A stretch of 64,000 nt of DNA from Paenibacillus glycinis (GCF_009909185.1 NZ_JAAAMV010000005.1:62001-126000); one strand, 5' to 3'. Shown: positions 34,583 through 41,797, counted from the first letter of the stretch. A program made the numbers and translations. The notes: generated from the letters alone by a model not told the origin.

Positions 34583-36172
34583 TTACGCCTGCAGCCCGTG
34601 CTTCTGAAGAAGCGCCGTGATCCCGGCTTTCAGCTCGCCGTCCGGCTCGGCCGCAAGGAGCGTTCGCAGCGCTGCGGGCATATCGGCGTCCCATGCCGCC
34701 AGCGGCCACGCCTCCAGCGCCTTCAGCGCCAGGCTGCGGTTGCGGACGACCGGACTTTGCAGCGCGGCCGCGATCAGCCTCCCGCCGATGCCGGCGTACG
34801 CGTCCAGCTCCTGGACGACGCTGTCCAGGGCGCCGTGCGCGGCGAATGCCGGCCCGAACCCCATTTCGTCGGCCGGCCCGGAAGCGATCTCCGCGAGCGG
34901 GAGCGTCCGCTCCGCATGCGCGACGACCGCTTCCACGCGCGCGCGATCATCCGTGCGCATCAGCTCGTAGTACAGGGACTGATCCGCGGAGGAACGCTGC
35001 AATTGGCGAAACAGCTCCGGCCAAATGTCGAGGCCGAGGGTGCGGGCCGCGCGAATGGCGGTGTACTGCTCGGCGCGGCTGCCGGCAGTCAGGGCCGCCC
35101 AAACTTTGTCCGGCCAATCCGCCCGAAGGACGATGGCCGCGCACGCATCCCGGAGGCGCAGGCGTTCGGCCTCCGTCCATGCCCCCGCGGCATGGCGAAC
35201 CGCCCAGCGGTCGTCCTCGTCGCGCAGAAAATCGTGAATCGCGATGAGATCCGACAGGTGCATGACATTGGCGCATCTCTCCTGCGAATGCCGCAGGTAG
35301 TGCCCGATGACCTCCGGCGCATGCGCGTAATCGTCGATGTCTTCGGCGGGCCCGCCCGAGATCAGCGCGGCGAGAATGTCGCCCGCCCCTTCGTAGAGCT
35401 CCGCATCGACGGCATCGGCCGCCAGGGCGAGATGAAGCTCGCCGTTCACCGCGCAAGCGTAGGCCAGATACTCGTTCATGACGCTGTTCCGGCAGCCCTG
35501 CCGGAGCAGCCAGTCCTTGATCTCGGGCGTCGCCGGCTCGAGGCGCTCCACGAGCTGGATTTTGCCCCAGCCGTGCACGTTCTGCGCCAGCTCGAACAGC
35601 TCCCGATTGACGTTCGCCAGGCTGTTCTGGATCGCGACCGACGCGTACAGCGTGAATTCCTCGTGCTTGCCCAGCGCCACGACCAAGTCCCGATGGAGCT
35701 CGGTCTCGAAACGGCCGAGCAGCGCGATGCCGAATTTCACGACGTTGCGGTGAGCCGCGTTCTCCGTCAGCCACGTCGCCTCCCGGTACAGCTGATGCGG
35801 CTGCACGCCGGGGAAGCCGCCGAGCGCATCAAGCAGCGGATCGATCACGCCCAGGGCGTCCTTCTGCATAAGCAGGAGATAGGCGGCGCGCCGCGTTCGC
35901 GGTCCCGGCTTCCGGCTGAGCTTGGCGAGCGCCTGCGCGATCGCCTTCACCTTCCGGTTCGCGTCCTCGTCGCGGCCGCCGTGGTGTCCGAACGCGCCGT
36001 CCAGTCCGCCGGCCACCCAGCGGAGCCGATGGCCGTCCCAGAATTCCTCGTCGTCCGGCAGCTTGTCGTCCTCGATCCGGCCATGCCGTTCGAGCTGCGC
36101 CTTGACGGCCGCATAGATCGATTGCCTGCCCGCCCAAGGGTAAAGCTCTTCTTTCTTGAACCATGTAATCAT
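34583..36172 (-). CDS. HEAT-like helical-repeat protein of the RNA-repair locus
   Basis: A 529-residue, almost entirely helical protein. Repeated amphipathic helix pairs (for example VLRADWPDKVWAALTAGSRA and QSPVVRNRSLALKALEAWPL) suggest a HEAT/ARM solenoid. The N-terminus MITWFKKEELYPWAGRQSIY is not recognised. No catalytic motif is seen. It lies 59 bp after the RlaP gene and 70 bp before hen1, so it is an operon member. A scaffold or RNA-protein binding role is plausible; helical-repeat proteins with RlaP have been reported in RNA-repair neighbourhoods. Confidence 0.7.
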   Translation of the reverse strand: MITWFKKEELYPWAGRQSIYAAVKAQLERHGRIEDDKLPDDEEFWDGHRLRWVAGGLDGAFGHHGGRDEDANRKVKAIAQALAKLSRKPGPRTRRAAYLLLMQKDALGVIDPLLDALGGFPGVQPHQLYREATWLTENAAHRNVVKFGIALLGRFETELHRDLVVALGKHEEFTLYASVAIQNSLANVNRELFELAQNVHGWGKIQLVERLEPATPEIKDWLLRQGCRNSVMNEYLAYACAVNGELHLALAADAVDAELYEGAGDILAALISGGPAEDIDDYAHAPEVIGHYLRHSQERCANVMHLSDLIAIHDFLRDEDDRWAVRHAAGAWTEAERLRLRDACAAIVLRADWPDKVWAALTAGSRAEQYTAIRAARTLGLDIWPELFRQLQRSSADQSLYYELMRTDDRARVEAVVAHAERTLPLAEIASGPADEMGFGPAFAAHGALDSVVQELDAYAGIGGRLIAAALQSPVVRNRSLALKALEAWPLAAWDADMPAALRTLLAAEPDGELKAGITALLQKHGLQA

Positions 36173-36231
36173 GAATCATCACCTAGTATCGTATAGAATC
36201 GTAATCGTATGGGGCGGCCGGCTTGCGGAGG

Positions 36232-37014
36232 CTAGAGCCACGCTTCGCGGAGCGCCTCCCTGAACATGGCGTCCAGCCGGTCGTCCAGCTTGCCGCCCGC
36301 CGCCGGCTGCGCGGCCGAGGCAGCCTCAAGCGCCGACAGCCGCTCTTCCAGAAACGCGTTGATCGTCTTCAGCTGCGGCTCGTAGTCGAGCTCGTCGCCC
36401 GCTTTCTTCCTGGCCAGCAGCTCCTGGATCACCCGCCAAAGCTCGGTATCCCGCGGGATCAACGCCTCCGCGAGAACGTCGAATTCCATCGGCGGCATGA
36501 CGCCGTGCCGCTGGATCCACTCGCAGGCGAGCACGGGGCGCAGCACGTAGAAATATTTTTTGATCCGGACCCGCTCGCCCTGCAGGTACATCCGGAAATT
36601 GCCGCGGGCCATGCTGAGGTAGTGGTACATGCATGACTTCGGCGAGAAGGCGAGCGGCGATATCGCGCGAAGCTCCTGCGCCGTCCCGCCGCTCTCCGCG
36701 TACCGGATCGGCGATTGCAGCCACTCCAGCAGCGGCGGGTTGGACTTGCGGTACAGGTTCAACGTCTTGCGCAGATCCCAGCCGCAGATATCCAGCTTGT
36801 CGCTGATCGGACGCTCGATGACGTCCCGTCTGTCATGGATGGACAAGTACCAGTCCGCGGGACGGATATAAACAAAGCGAACATCGTAATCGCTATCCTG
36901 CGAGGGGAATCCCCATGCCCGGCTGCCCGACTCGCAGGCGTACAGGATGCGGATTTCTTCCTCCCGCTCCAGGCGGTTCAATTGTTCCGTAATGACTTCT
37001 CGCGTGACGCTCAT
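36232..37014 (-). CDS. rlaP: RlaP-type nucleotidyltransferase (DNA polymerase beta superfamily)
   Basis: A 260-residue protein, start ATG 37014 after ATAGGGGTGAACCGAAT. The catalytic nucleotidyltransferase signature is GSRAWGFPSQDSDYDVRFVY near residues 31-50, i.e. the GS...DxD metal triad. The same family includes B. subtilis YcgL. RlaP (RNA repair pathway polymerase beta) members co-occur with RNA ligases and could add nucleotides to a damaged 3' end, though the reaction has not been shown in this context. It heads the hen1-pnkp operon. Confidence 0.88.
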   Translation of the reverse strand: MSVTREVITEQLNRLEREEEIRILYACESGSRAWGFPSQDSDYDVRFVYIRPADWYLSIHDRRDVIERPISDKLDICGWDLRKTLNLYRKSNPPLLEWLQSPIRYAESGGTAQELRAISPLAFSPKSCMYHYLSMARGNFRMYLQGERVRIKKYFYVLRPVLACEWIQRHGVMPPMEFDVLAEALIPRDTELWRVIQELLARKKAGDELDYEPQLKTINAFLEERLSALEAASAAQPAAGGKLDDRLDAMFREALREAWL

Positions 37015-37311
37015 ATTCGGTTCACCCCTATGCGAAGCAGCAAGCATCAGCGCTCGCTGCCGTATGGAATCGTTAAACGCTGCCAGCCGCGAATGTCCCC
37101 TTCCCCACCCTCGCCCATCGCCCGCAAATCAGCACGCGGTCGTCACATTAAGCGGTACGCATTACTTCCATGCTCAGGCGCATTCTTGTCACATTACTGG
37201 GCTCATTCGTCATGGGTATAGACTTGGCCCCGCGTCTATTTCAAGGTCCAACTTGCCCAGCTGGTAGGTTGTGCTCGCCTTTAACGGTGATGGGCTACCT
37301 TCGTTCGCGGC
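37015..37311 (-). other. 297-bp gap without a recognisable gene
   Basis: Two copies of GTCACATTA lie 46 bp apart (37142-37150 and 37188-37196 on the plus strand), and TAGAC / GTCTA arms flank a GC-rich loop near 37220. They may belong to the rlaP promoter region. I see no convincing promoter hexamers, Y-RNA stem or coding frame here. Confidence 0.35.
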
Positions 37312-37773
37312 CTAGTTTCCGATCAAGTCCGTCGCCCAGTTCATCGCTTGTATGCGAAAGTCGAACTCGCGGTACGCTTTGGACAGCGCGTCTACCTGGG
37401 CTTGCAGCGCGACGACGTCGATCGTCCGCTGATATTTCACTTCCGAACGGCTGTAACGGTCCTGCTTGATGGTGGCCTCCTCGAGCAGGTCGCTCAAGAT
37501 CCGGCGATGCTGCATCATCCGGTCCCGCTCCGCGAGCGCGTCCGAGATGTTCAGCGCGCCGTCGAAGGTCGTCAGGGCATTCGTTTTGTTGATTTTGCGA
37601 ATCCATTCCGTCTGCTCGCCCAGCGTCCGCTCCAGCTCGGCGATGAGCGCTTGCGGCTCCTCCGCCGGCGTTTCGCCTTCCTGAACCTTCACGATCCGTT
37701 CGAGCCGCTGCTTCAGCTGCGCGATTTTCTTTTGGCTGTCCGCCCGGAGCACGAGCGCTTCTGCCAGCTTCAT
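37312..37773 (-). CDS. DIP1984 family protein
   Basis: A 153-residue helical protein of the DIP1984 (septicolysin-like) family: MKLAEALVLRADSQKKIAQL starts a long coiled-coil, with a loop of about ten acidic/proline residues near 32-40, and ends MNWATDLIGN. The ribosome site is GAGAGGAGAGATGCAGG. The family function is unknown despite the toxin-derived name. It is preceded by the 18-bp motif that also precedes the Y-RNA units, which ties it to the RNA-repair regulon. Confidence 0.85.
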   Translation of the reverse strand: MKLAEALVLRADSQKKIAQLKQRLERIVKVQEGETPAEEPQALIAELERTLGEQTEWIRKINKTNALTTFDGALNISDALAERDRMMQHRRILSDLLEEATIKQDRYSRSEVKYQRTIDVVALQAQVDALSKAYREFDFRIQAMNWATDLIGN

Positions 37774-37850
37774 CCTGCATCTCTCCTCTCGATTTTCGCG
37801 TCTCCCGCTTCATGTATCGTGTTTCCATCTTCGTTCATCGGGGGCCGATT

Positions 37851-37868
37851 GAACATGGCGGAAGTATG
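37851..37868 (-). promoter_or_regulatory. Shared 18-bp promoter/operator motif (copy a, DIP1984)
   Basis: CATACTTCCGCCATGTTC on the minus strand, 78 bp upstream of the DIP1984 start. A TTGAAT lies 17 bp upstream of its CATACT, so CATACT may be a -10. The same 17-bp spacing to a downstream CGAAGAT is seen here and in copy b. Confidence 0.55.
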
Positions 37869-37931
37869 ACGACGCGCCGAATTGGATTCAAAAGGGCCGT
37901 GCTTCAGCGACTCGCATCGGCCTCCCGCTTA

Positions 37932-39434
37932 TTATTCGGCTTCCACATCGATCGCTTCGATGCGCTGCACCATGGAATCATAGCCCTTCGCCGACTGGGC
38001 GATGTAGCCGAGTACCGTATCGCTCCAACCATAGATATAGAACGTATTGCGGTCGCTTGGCGGAACCATGGCGTGGCGGTAAGGCGCGATGTCGATGATG
38101 AACGCCTTGACGTCCGGGTTCACCTTGCCGCGGTACGCCAGCAGCGCGCGGTAGAACGGACTGCCCGCATTCTGCTGTTCGTCCGTGATGATGACGATCT
38201 GATCGACCTTGCGCCGCTCGGCCAACAGCTTGCGGACCGGCGCTCCGGTATCCGTGCCGCCCCGCGCATGAATGCGCCCGGCCTGCGTCAGAATGCTGTC
38301 GCGCCGGGACGGCTTGGCGTCCTCGACTTCGGTATCGAACAGCCAGAAGAGCGAGCTGCCCCGCGTCTTCTTGTACAGCGCCAGCGCGAACACGGCGCCG
38401 ATTTGCAAATACTCGCCGTTCATCGAGCCCGAGATGTCGAGGAAGATCGCCGTTTGGTCCTCGAGATCCGGCAAATTCGCGAACGTGAGCTCCGCCGCAT
38501 CCCGCAGCGCGTCCTGCAAGACGGGGTTCTGCACTTGGCGGAAGGCCATCGCGAACCGGAACGGGAGAATCTTAGACTTGGCGAGCGCCTGCGGGTCGGT
38601 TAGACGCGCGGCCGCCTTCTCCAGGTTGTGCCGGTCATCCAGCACGCCGGCGCGCTCCAGCGCATTCAGGTTGCGAAGCAGCGCAAACGTCGGCATCTGC
38701 TCCATGAGCACCTCCCAGATCGCCTTCGTCGGCTTTATCGCCCCCGTCACGACCTCGTGCGGCAGCTTGCCGGACGCGATCCAATGGAGCCGTTCGTCCT
38801 CCGTCGCCGCCTGCTTCAATTGCTCCAGCGCATTCACCTGCGGCAGCAGAGCGAGGTTCGCGTCTTGGCCGCGCAAATAGCGGAACAGCGCTTGCTGCTT
38901 CAGGTCCGCCGGCTTCGGATGCGCCGTCGCGATCGCGTCGCCAAGGCTGTAGCCGCGTCCGCGGCCGTTGTATTTGACGGCCCAGTATTCGGAGACGTTT
39001 GCCAGAAAGCGGTTGACCTGGCGCTTCACGGCGCGGCCGCCTTCTCCGCGTCCCATGCCGCTCAGGATCATCAGAAAATCGGCCAAGTCGGACGGAATCC
39101 GCACCACTTGCAGAAAAACCTTCGCGAACAGGTCCGGGCGATAAGCCGACAGCACCGCCAAACCGAACAACGGCTGAAGCCGCATGTAACCTTCATTGCG
39201 AGCGAAGACGAGCGCCTTGGCCATAAACTGCGGATTGCGCTGCGCCATGTCGCGGTGCTGCTCCTCCGCTTCCTTCAGCAGCGCCTGACTGTCCGCGTAG
39301 AAGGTATTGCCGAATGTATTGGTGACCAGCGTCTGCACGTACTGCTCCTCCGCGGAGCGCGCGTAAGCCGGGTAGCCTTCCCGGTTGCTGGCGTTAGGCA
39401 TTAATGCCGCGAACATTTTACGGGCGAAACTCAT
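37932..39434 (-). CDS. rsr: Ro60/Rsr (TROVE domain) RNA-binding protein
   Basis: A 500-residue ortholog of the Ro60 autoantigen (Rsr in bacteria). The start is ATG 39434 after AAGGAGGTTAATGTT. Residues 1-310 form the HEAT-repeat ring that holds misfolded or damaged RNA 3' ends; a von Willebrand A domain follows with the MIDAS motif DISGSM (333-338), a GGTDTGAPV loop and IVIITDEQQN. Bacterial Ro proteins bind Y RNAs and can recruit exonuclease PNPase. Three Y-like RNAs lie directly upstream, ending 22 bp before the start codon. Confidence 0.94.
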   Translation of the reverse strand: MSFARKMFAALMPNASNREGYPAYARSAEEQYVQTLVTNTFGNTFYADSQALLKEAEEQHRDMAQRNPQFMAKALVFARNEGYMRLQPLFGLAVLSAYRPDLFAKVFLQVVRIPSDLADFLMILSGMGRGEGGRAVKRQVNRFLANVSEYWAVKYNGRGRGYSLGDAIATAHPKPADLKQQALFRYLRGQDANLALLPQVNALEQLKQAATEDERLHWIASGKLPHEVVTGAIKPTKAIWEVLMEQMPTFALLRNLNALERAGVLDDRHNLEKAAARLTDPQALAKSKILPFRFAMAFRQVQNPVLQDALRDAAELTFANLPDLEDQTAIFLDISGSMNGEYLQIGAVFALALYKKTRGSSLFWLFDTEVEDAKPSRRDSILTQAGRIHARGGTDTGAPVRKLLAERRKVDQIVIITDEQQNAGSPFYRALLAYRGKVNPDVKAFIIDIAPYRHAMVPPSDRNTFYIYGWSDTVLGYIAQSAKGYDSMVQRIEAIDVEAE

Positions 39435-39455
39435 AACATTAACCTCCTTCATGGT

Positions 39456-39573
39456 ACCGGCGAAGAAGAGGCGGGGAAGGCCGACTGCAGGATTCGAACC
39501 TGCCGTAAAGCCCAGGGGGTGAAGCAAGGGTGCGCATAAGTTGCGAAGGAACCCTCCCCGGCGCCTCGCCGGT
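39456..39573 (-). ncRNA. Y-RNA-like RNA Y3
   Basis: The outer stem ACCGGCGA / TCGCCGGT (39566-39573 with 39456-39463) and the inner stem CGGGGAGGG / CCTTCCCCG (39552-39560 with 39472-39480) are joined by the shared asymmetric internal loop GGCGC / CCTCTTCT. The enclosed part contains a tRNA T-arm (GCAGG-TTCGAAT-CCTGC, 39503-39487), with a CGCA-ACTTA-TGCG hairpin elsewhere. It is immediately upstream of the rsr ribosome site. Confidence 0.72.
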
Positions 39574-39595
39574 CGTATCGTTTTTCGGTCAAGCA

Positions 39596-39700
39596 GTGGA
39601 GCGAGGAAAGGGATGCGGAAGGCTTGCGACAGGGGCGATGAACGCCCCCTGCCGCCCTGTACTTTTGGAAGAAGTAGCCCTCCGCCGCGCCTCGCTCCGC
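39596..39700 (-). ncRNA. Y-RNA-like RNA Y2
   Basis: The outer stem pairs GGAGCGAGG (39698-39690 on the minus strand) with CCTCGCTCC (39606-39598); the inner stem pairs GCGGAGGGCT (39685-39676) with AGCCTTCCGC (39624-39615) over 10 bp. The enclosed module has a 5-bp/7-nt anticodon-arm-like hairpin (TACTT-CTTCCAA-AAGTA, 39676-39660) and a long hairpin with loop TTCAT (39651-39630). The same conserved internal loop separates the two stems. Confidence 0.75.
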
Positions 39701-39722
39701 GACGCCTTGAGGTTGATGCCGC

Positions 39723-39853
39723 ACGATGAGGAAAGGGGCGGAAAGGTACGGAATTGCTCTACCATCTGAGCTACCCCGGCGTGCCGGGGGCCGGATTCGA
39801 ACCGGCGACAAATTCGATTAGCAGTCGAAGTAACCCTTCCTGCGCCTCATCGT
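39723..39853 (-). ncRNA. Y-RNA-like RNA Y1 with a circularly permuted tRNA module
   Basis: The outer stem pairs ACGATGAGG (39853-39845) with CCTCATCGT (39731-39723); the inner stem pairs GGAAGGGTTAC (39840-39830) with GTACCTTTCC (39749-39740), one bulged T. Inside, in order, are an anticodon arm (TTCGA-CTGCTAA-TCGAA, 39829-39813), a 5-nt variable part, a T-arm (GCCGG-TTCGAAT-CCGGC), a 7-bp acceptor-like helix closed on itself (CCCCGGC-AC-GCCGGGG, 39789-39774) and a D-arm (GCTC-AGATGGTA-GAGC, 39771-39756). This is tRNA in circularly permuted order. Confidence 0.85.
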
Positions 39854-39913
39854 CCGCCCTGCCCGGCAAGGCGTCCGCTTGATGAACCTATCTTCGCTTA
39901 TCTCCGGCTCCCC

Positions 39914-39931
39914 GAACATGGCGAAAGTATG
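39914..39931 (-). promoter_or_regulatory. Shared 18-bp promoter/operator motif (copy b, Y1-Y2-Y3-rsr)
   Basis: CATACTTTCGCCATGTTC on the minus strand, about 60 bp before the Y1 stem. As in copy a, the motif is preceded by CGTCGT and followed 17 bp later by CGAAGAT. Confidence 0.6.
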
Positions 39932-39960
39932 ACGACGGCGATAAAAAGAGAGAAAAACTC

Positions 39961-39993
39961 AAAAAAAGCAGCTGGGCATGACGCGGCTTTTTT
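39961..39993. terminator. A/T-armed hairpin upstream of the Y-RNA promoter
   Basis: AAAAAAGC (39962-39969) pairs with GCTTTTTT (39986-39993). It would act as a terminator in either direction and insulates the Y1-Y3-rsr unit. Confidence 0.5.
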
Positions 39994-40597
39994 GCGGCCG
40001 CGGTTCGGAATTGCGGGGAAGGCCGTCCGCGGCTCCTCGAGATGATGCGCGATTAGAAACCGCGGCGCTGACGGCAGCAGTGCATAAGGAAAGCGCTAAG
40101 CGAAGATGGAACCTGTTCTCGGTATCCATCCTTTTGGAGCTCACCCATGACGAGACGGAGAGCACCTCGGTGTCCGATGCCGCATTCGTGCGATTTGAGT
40201 AAAGTACCTCTGCGCGGCACCTTCATCAAGAAAAAAGCTGCGATTATGCAGTATTTCTGCGCGTATCAGCCCGCTGACGCGAGATTGCTGCAAATCTGCA
40301 GGAAACTCAGCCAATCTCAGCCTGATGCTTAATAAACAGCATGAATTGCTGTATTTTCGCAGCAATTTTACGTCTTTTGCCTAACGCATGCCCAAAAAGA
40401 TGCACATTTGCAGGATTACGCAGCGGCAACAGTCGGATCTGGATGCAGGTTGTTCATTTCTGCAGACCCGGCCGACATGCAGGGCAGCCCATGCATGTAG
40501 ACCTGATCTATTCGGTTCCGCCCCACATGCAGGCAAGCCCATCCATCCATGCAGACGCTGGCTGACATGTAGGGCATCCGCGGATTTCCTAGGACGC
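39994..40597. other. 600-bp region without a recognisable gene
   Basis: Base composition is mixed and codon structure is lacking. It holds many short variants of CATGCAG/CTGCA and ATGTAGGGCA between about 40280 and 40580, for example ACATGCAGGGCA near 40480 and ACATGTAGGGCA near 40565, and an AATTGCTG / CAGCAATT hairpin near 40346-40369. The significance is unclear. Confidence 0.35.
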
Positions 40598-40637
40598 AAA
40601 AAACAAGCCGGCCCGACGCGATCGTCGGAACCGGCTT
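40598..40637 (-). terminator. Terminator of the tRNA cluster
   Basis: AAGCCGG (40605-40611) pairs with CCGGCTT (40631-40637) around a CCGACG/CGTCGG inner helix; on the minus strand GTTTTTT follows. It lies 14 bp after the last tRNA. Confidence 0.88.
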
Positions 40638-40650
40638 TCTCGGTCAAGTA

Positions 40651-40725
40651 TGACGTGGACGGGATTCGAACCCGCGCATCCAGGCGTGAAAGGCCTGTGT
40701 GTTCAACCGATTTCACCACCACGTC
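40651..40725 (-). tRNA. tRNA-Glu(UUC), copy 1
   Basis: The cloverleaf has a 7-bp acceptor GACGTGG / CCACGTC, an anticodon arm CAGGC-CTTTCAC-GCCTG (anticodon TTC, Glu), a T-arm with TTCGAAT, discriminator A, and no encoded CCA. The sequence differs widely from typical Bacillus tRNA-Glu outside the anticodon arm. Copy 2 is almost identical. Confidence 0.85.
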
Positions 40726-40729
40726 GCAG

Positions 40730-40808
40730 TGGTCGGAACGGCAGGATTCGAACCTGCGGCCTCTTGCTTCCAAGGCAAGCGCTCTAAGCCAAGCTGAGCT
40801 ACGTCCCG
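40730..40808 (-). tRNA. tRNA-Pro(UGG)
   Basis: Acceptor CGGGACG / CGTTCCG with one G-T pair, D-arm GCTC-AGCTTGGCTTA-GAGC (loop two nt longer than usual), anticodon arm CTTGC-CTTGGAA-GCAAG (TGG, Pro), T-arm GCAGG-TTCGAAT-CCTGC, and encoded CCA. It is the most canonical of the four tRNAs, 4 bp from Glu copy 1. Confidence 0.88.
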
Positions 40809-40898
40809 ATGGCGGATAGGAGCGGGGGCGACCCGCCGATCTGTCGGCCGCCCTAAGCAGCGGCCTATTTGATAACGCCCATCCGTAATAAAAGCATA

Positions 40899-40973
40899 TG
40901 ACGTGGACGGGACTCGAACCCGCGCATCCAGGCGTGAAAGGCCTGTGTGTTCAACCAATTTCACCACCACGCC
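40899..40973 (-). tRNA. tRNA-Glu(UUC), copy 2
   Basis: The acceptor GGCGTGG / CCACGTC contains a G-T pair; the anticodon arm is the same as in copy 1 (CTTTCAC loop, TTC). It differs from copy 1 in the first stem, one D-loop base and one T-loop base (TTCGAGT). Near identity of the two copies indicates a recent duplication. Confidence 0.83.
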
Positions 40974-40983
40974 AAGGTAATAA

Positions 40984-41057
40984 GGGAGACCAACCGGACT
41001 CGAACCGGTACTTGCGGATTCACAGTCCGCCGCGTTCGCCTTTTCGCCATGCTCTCC
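40984..41057 (-). tRNA. tRNA-His(GUG)
   Basis: The anticodon arm GCGGA-CTGTGAA-TCCGC reads GTG. The identity pair G-1:C73 is present (5' G at 41057, 3' C at 40984). The acceptor has one G-G mismatch (position 5:68), and the D-arm TGGCGAAAAGGCGAACGC resembles other bacterial tRNA-His. No CCA is encoded. The mismatch lowers confidence in full function. Confidence 0.75.
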
Positions 41058-41090
41058 ATAGTTGCTTGCTTCCCCGCCTCCGCTCCACGG

Positions 41091-41235
41091 CGAAGGCGGG
41101 CTTTCGCAAGCGCAGGTTTTGCGCTTGCATGACTTTCGGTGCGGAGCGCAAGCGCCGGCAATTCGAATGAGAGCGACTTTGGTGGAACACCACGGGAGCG
41201 CTCACCCGAATCTGCCGGAGCTGCAGCGGCGGCTC
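41091..41235. repeat. 145-bp tandem repeat, copy 1
   Basis: Begins CGAAGGCGGGCTT and ends in CTGCAGCGGCGGCTC. The unit contains the hairpin GCAAGCGC / GCGCTTGC and a CGGGAGCGCTCACCCG segment. It directly precedes tRNA-His on the minus strand. No coding frame is convincing. Confidence 0.75.
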
Positions 41236-41379
41236 CGAAGGCGGGCTTCTGCAAAGCGAACGCTTTGCGCTTGCATAACTTTCGGTGCGAAGCGGAAGCG
41301 CCGGCAGTTCGAAGGGCGACTTTGGCGGAACGCCGCGGGAGCGCTCACCCGAATCTGACGGAGCTGCAGCGGCGGCGCC
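41236..41379. repeat. 145-bp tandem repeat, copy 2
   Basis: About 85% identical to copy 1 by eye. The internal hairpin has changed on both sides (GCAAAGCG / CGCTTTGC) so that pairing is kept, which suggests selection on structure. The bases from 41380 to 41490 show no gene. Confidence 0.75.
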
Positions 41380-41493
41380 AATCGAACTCAAGCGCACCTT
41401 TAAACCGGTTATGTACTTCGATGGGGCCGTTTTCGGTAAGAAAAAAGACCCCCGCTGCCCTCCGGCCTCTTCCTACGGCGAATTCAGCCATAG

Positions 41494-41523
41494 AAAAAGA
41501 CCGCTTGGCAGCAAGCAGTCTTT
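41494..41523 (-). terminator. Terminator of the Y4 / small-protein unit
   Basis: The AAAGAC..GCTTG / CAAGC..GTCTTT arms (41496-41523) are followed on the minus strand by TTTTT. It lies 4 bp after the stop codon of the small basic ORF. Confidence 0.8.
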
Positions 41524-41526
41524 ACG

Positions 41527-41730
41527 TCAACGCGTATGCGGGTTTCCTTGCGCGGTTGTCAGTCCGTGGAACACGGCCCGACGGGCGACAGGGATGCGGC
41601 GTCTGCGTTCGTAAAGAATGCGGTTATGATATAGGCGGCAGAAGCGATGTTCTTCCAGCCACGCACGATGGATCGGGCGTTCATGTATCTCCGGTTTCTC
41701 GCTCATGCCGATGGGAAGTAAGTTGAACAT
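41527..41730 (-). CDS. Small basic protein (67 aa) downstream of Y4
   Basis: ATG 41730 follows GAGGTGCAGACGC. The product begins MFNLLPIGMSEKPEIHERPI and is rich in Arg and His (a YERRRRIPVARR patch), with no recognised domain. An in-frame ATG 60 nt upstream lacks a ribosome site. It shares a unit with Y4 (promoter motif, Y4, ORF, terminator). The charge suggests RNA binding; this is inference and the gene could be spurious. Confidence 0.5.
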   Translation of the reverse strand: MFNLLPIGMSEKPEIHERPIHRAWLEEHRFCRLYHNRILYERRRRIPVARRAVFHGLTTAQGNPHTR

Positions 41731-41797
41731 GCGTCTGCACCTCGTTTCACATTGGGATTTGGAATGCTTCTTGCGACTCTGCTGTTTCATATAAAGC

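Noticed and set aside
39480-39840. Ordinary tRNA genes, or tRNAs split by insertions, upstream of rsr
   Set aside because: The T-arms and D-arm look like tRNA, but their order and the long enclosing stems fit Y-RNA-like RNAs, and no complete normal cloverleaf can be drawn.
40280-40590. CRISPR array from the CATGCAG-like repeats
   Set aside because: Repeat lengths and spacing are irregular, units are very short, and no cas gene is present.
41091-41379. T-box leaders upstream of tRNA genes
   Set aside because: The CGGGTGAGCGCTCCCG segment recalls a T-box bulge, but the conserved T-box sequence, specifier loop and terminator are missing.
41139-41726. A 195-codon frame across the tandem repeats
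   Set aside because: It reads through both structured repeats and a terminator, without a ribosome site or recognisable domain.
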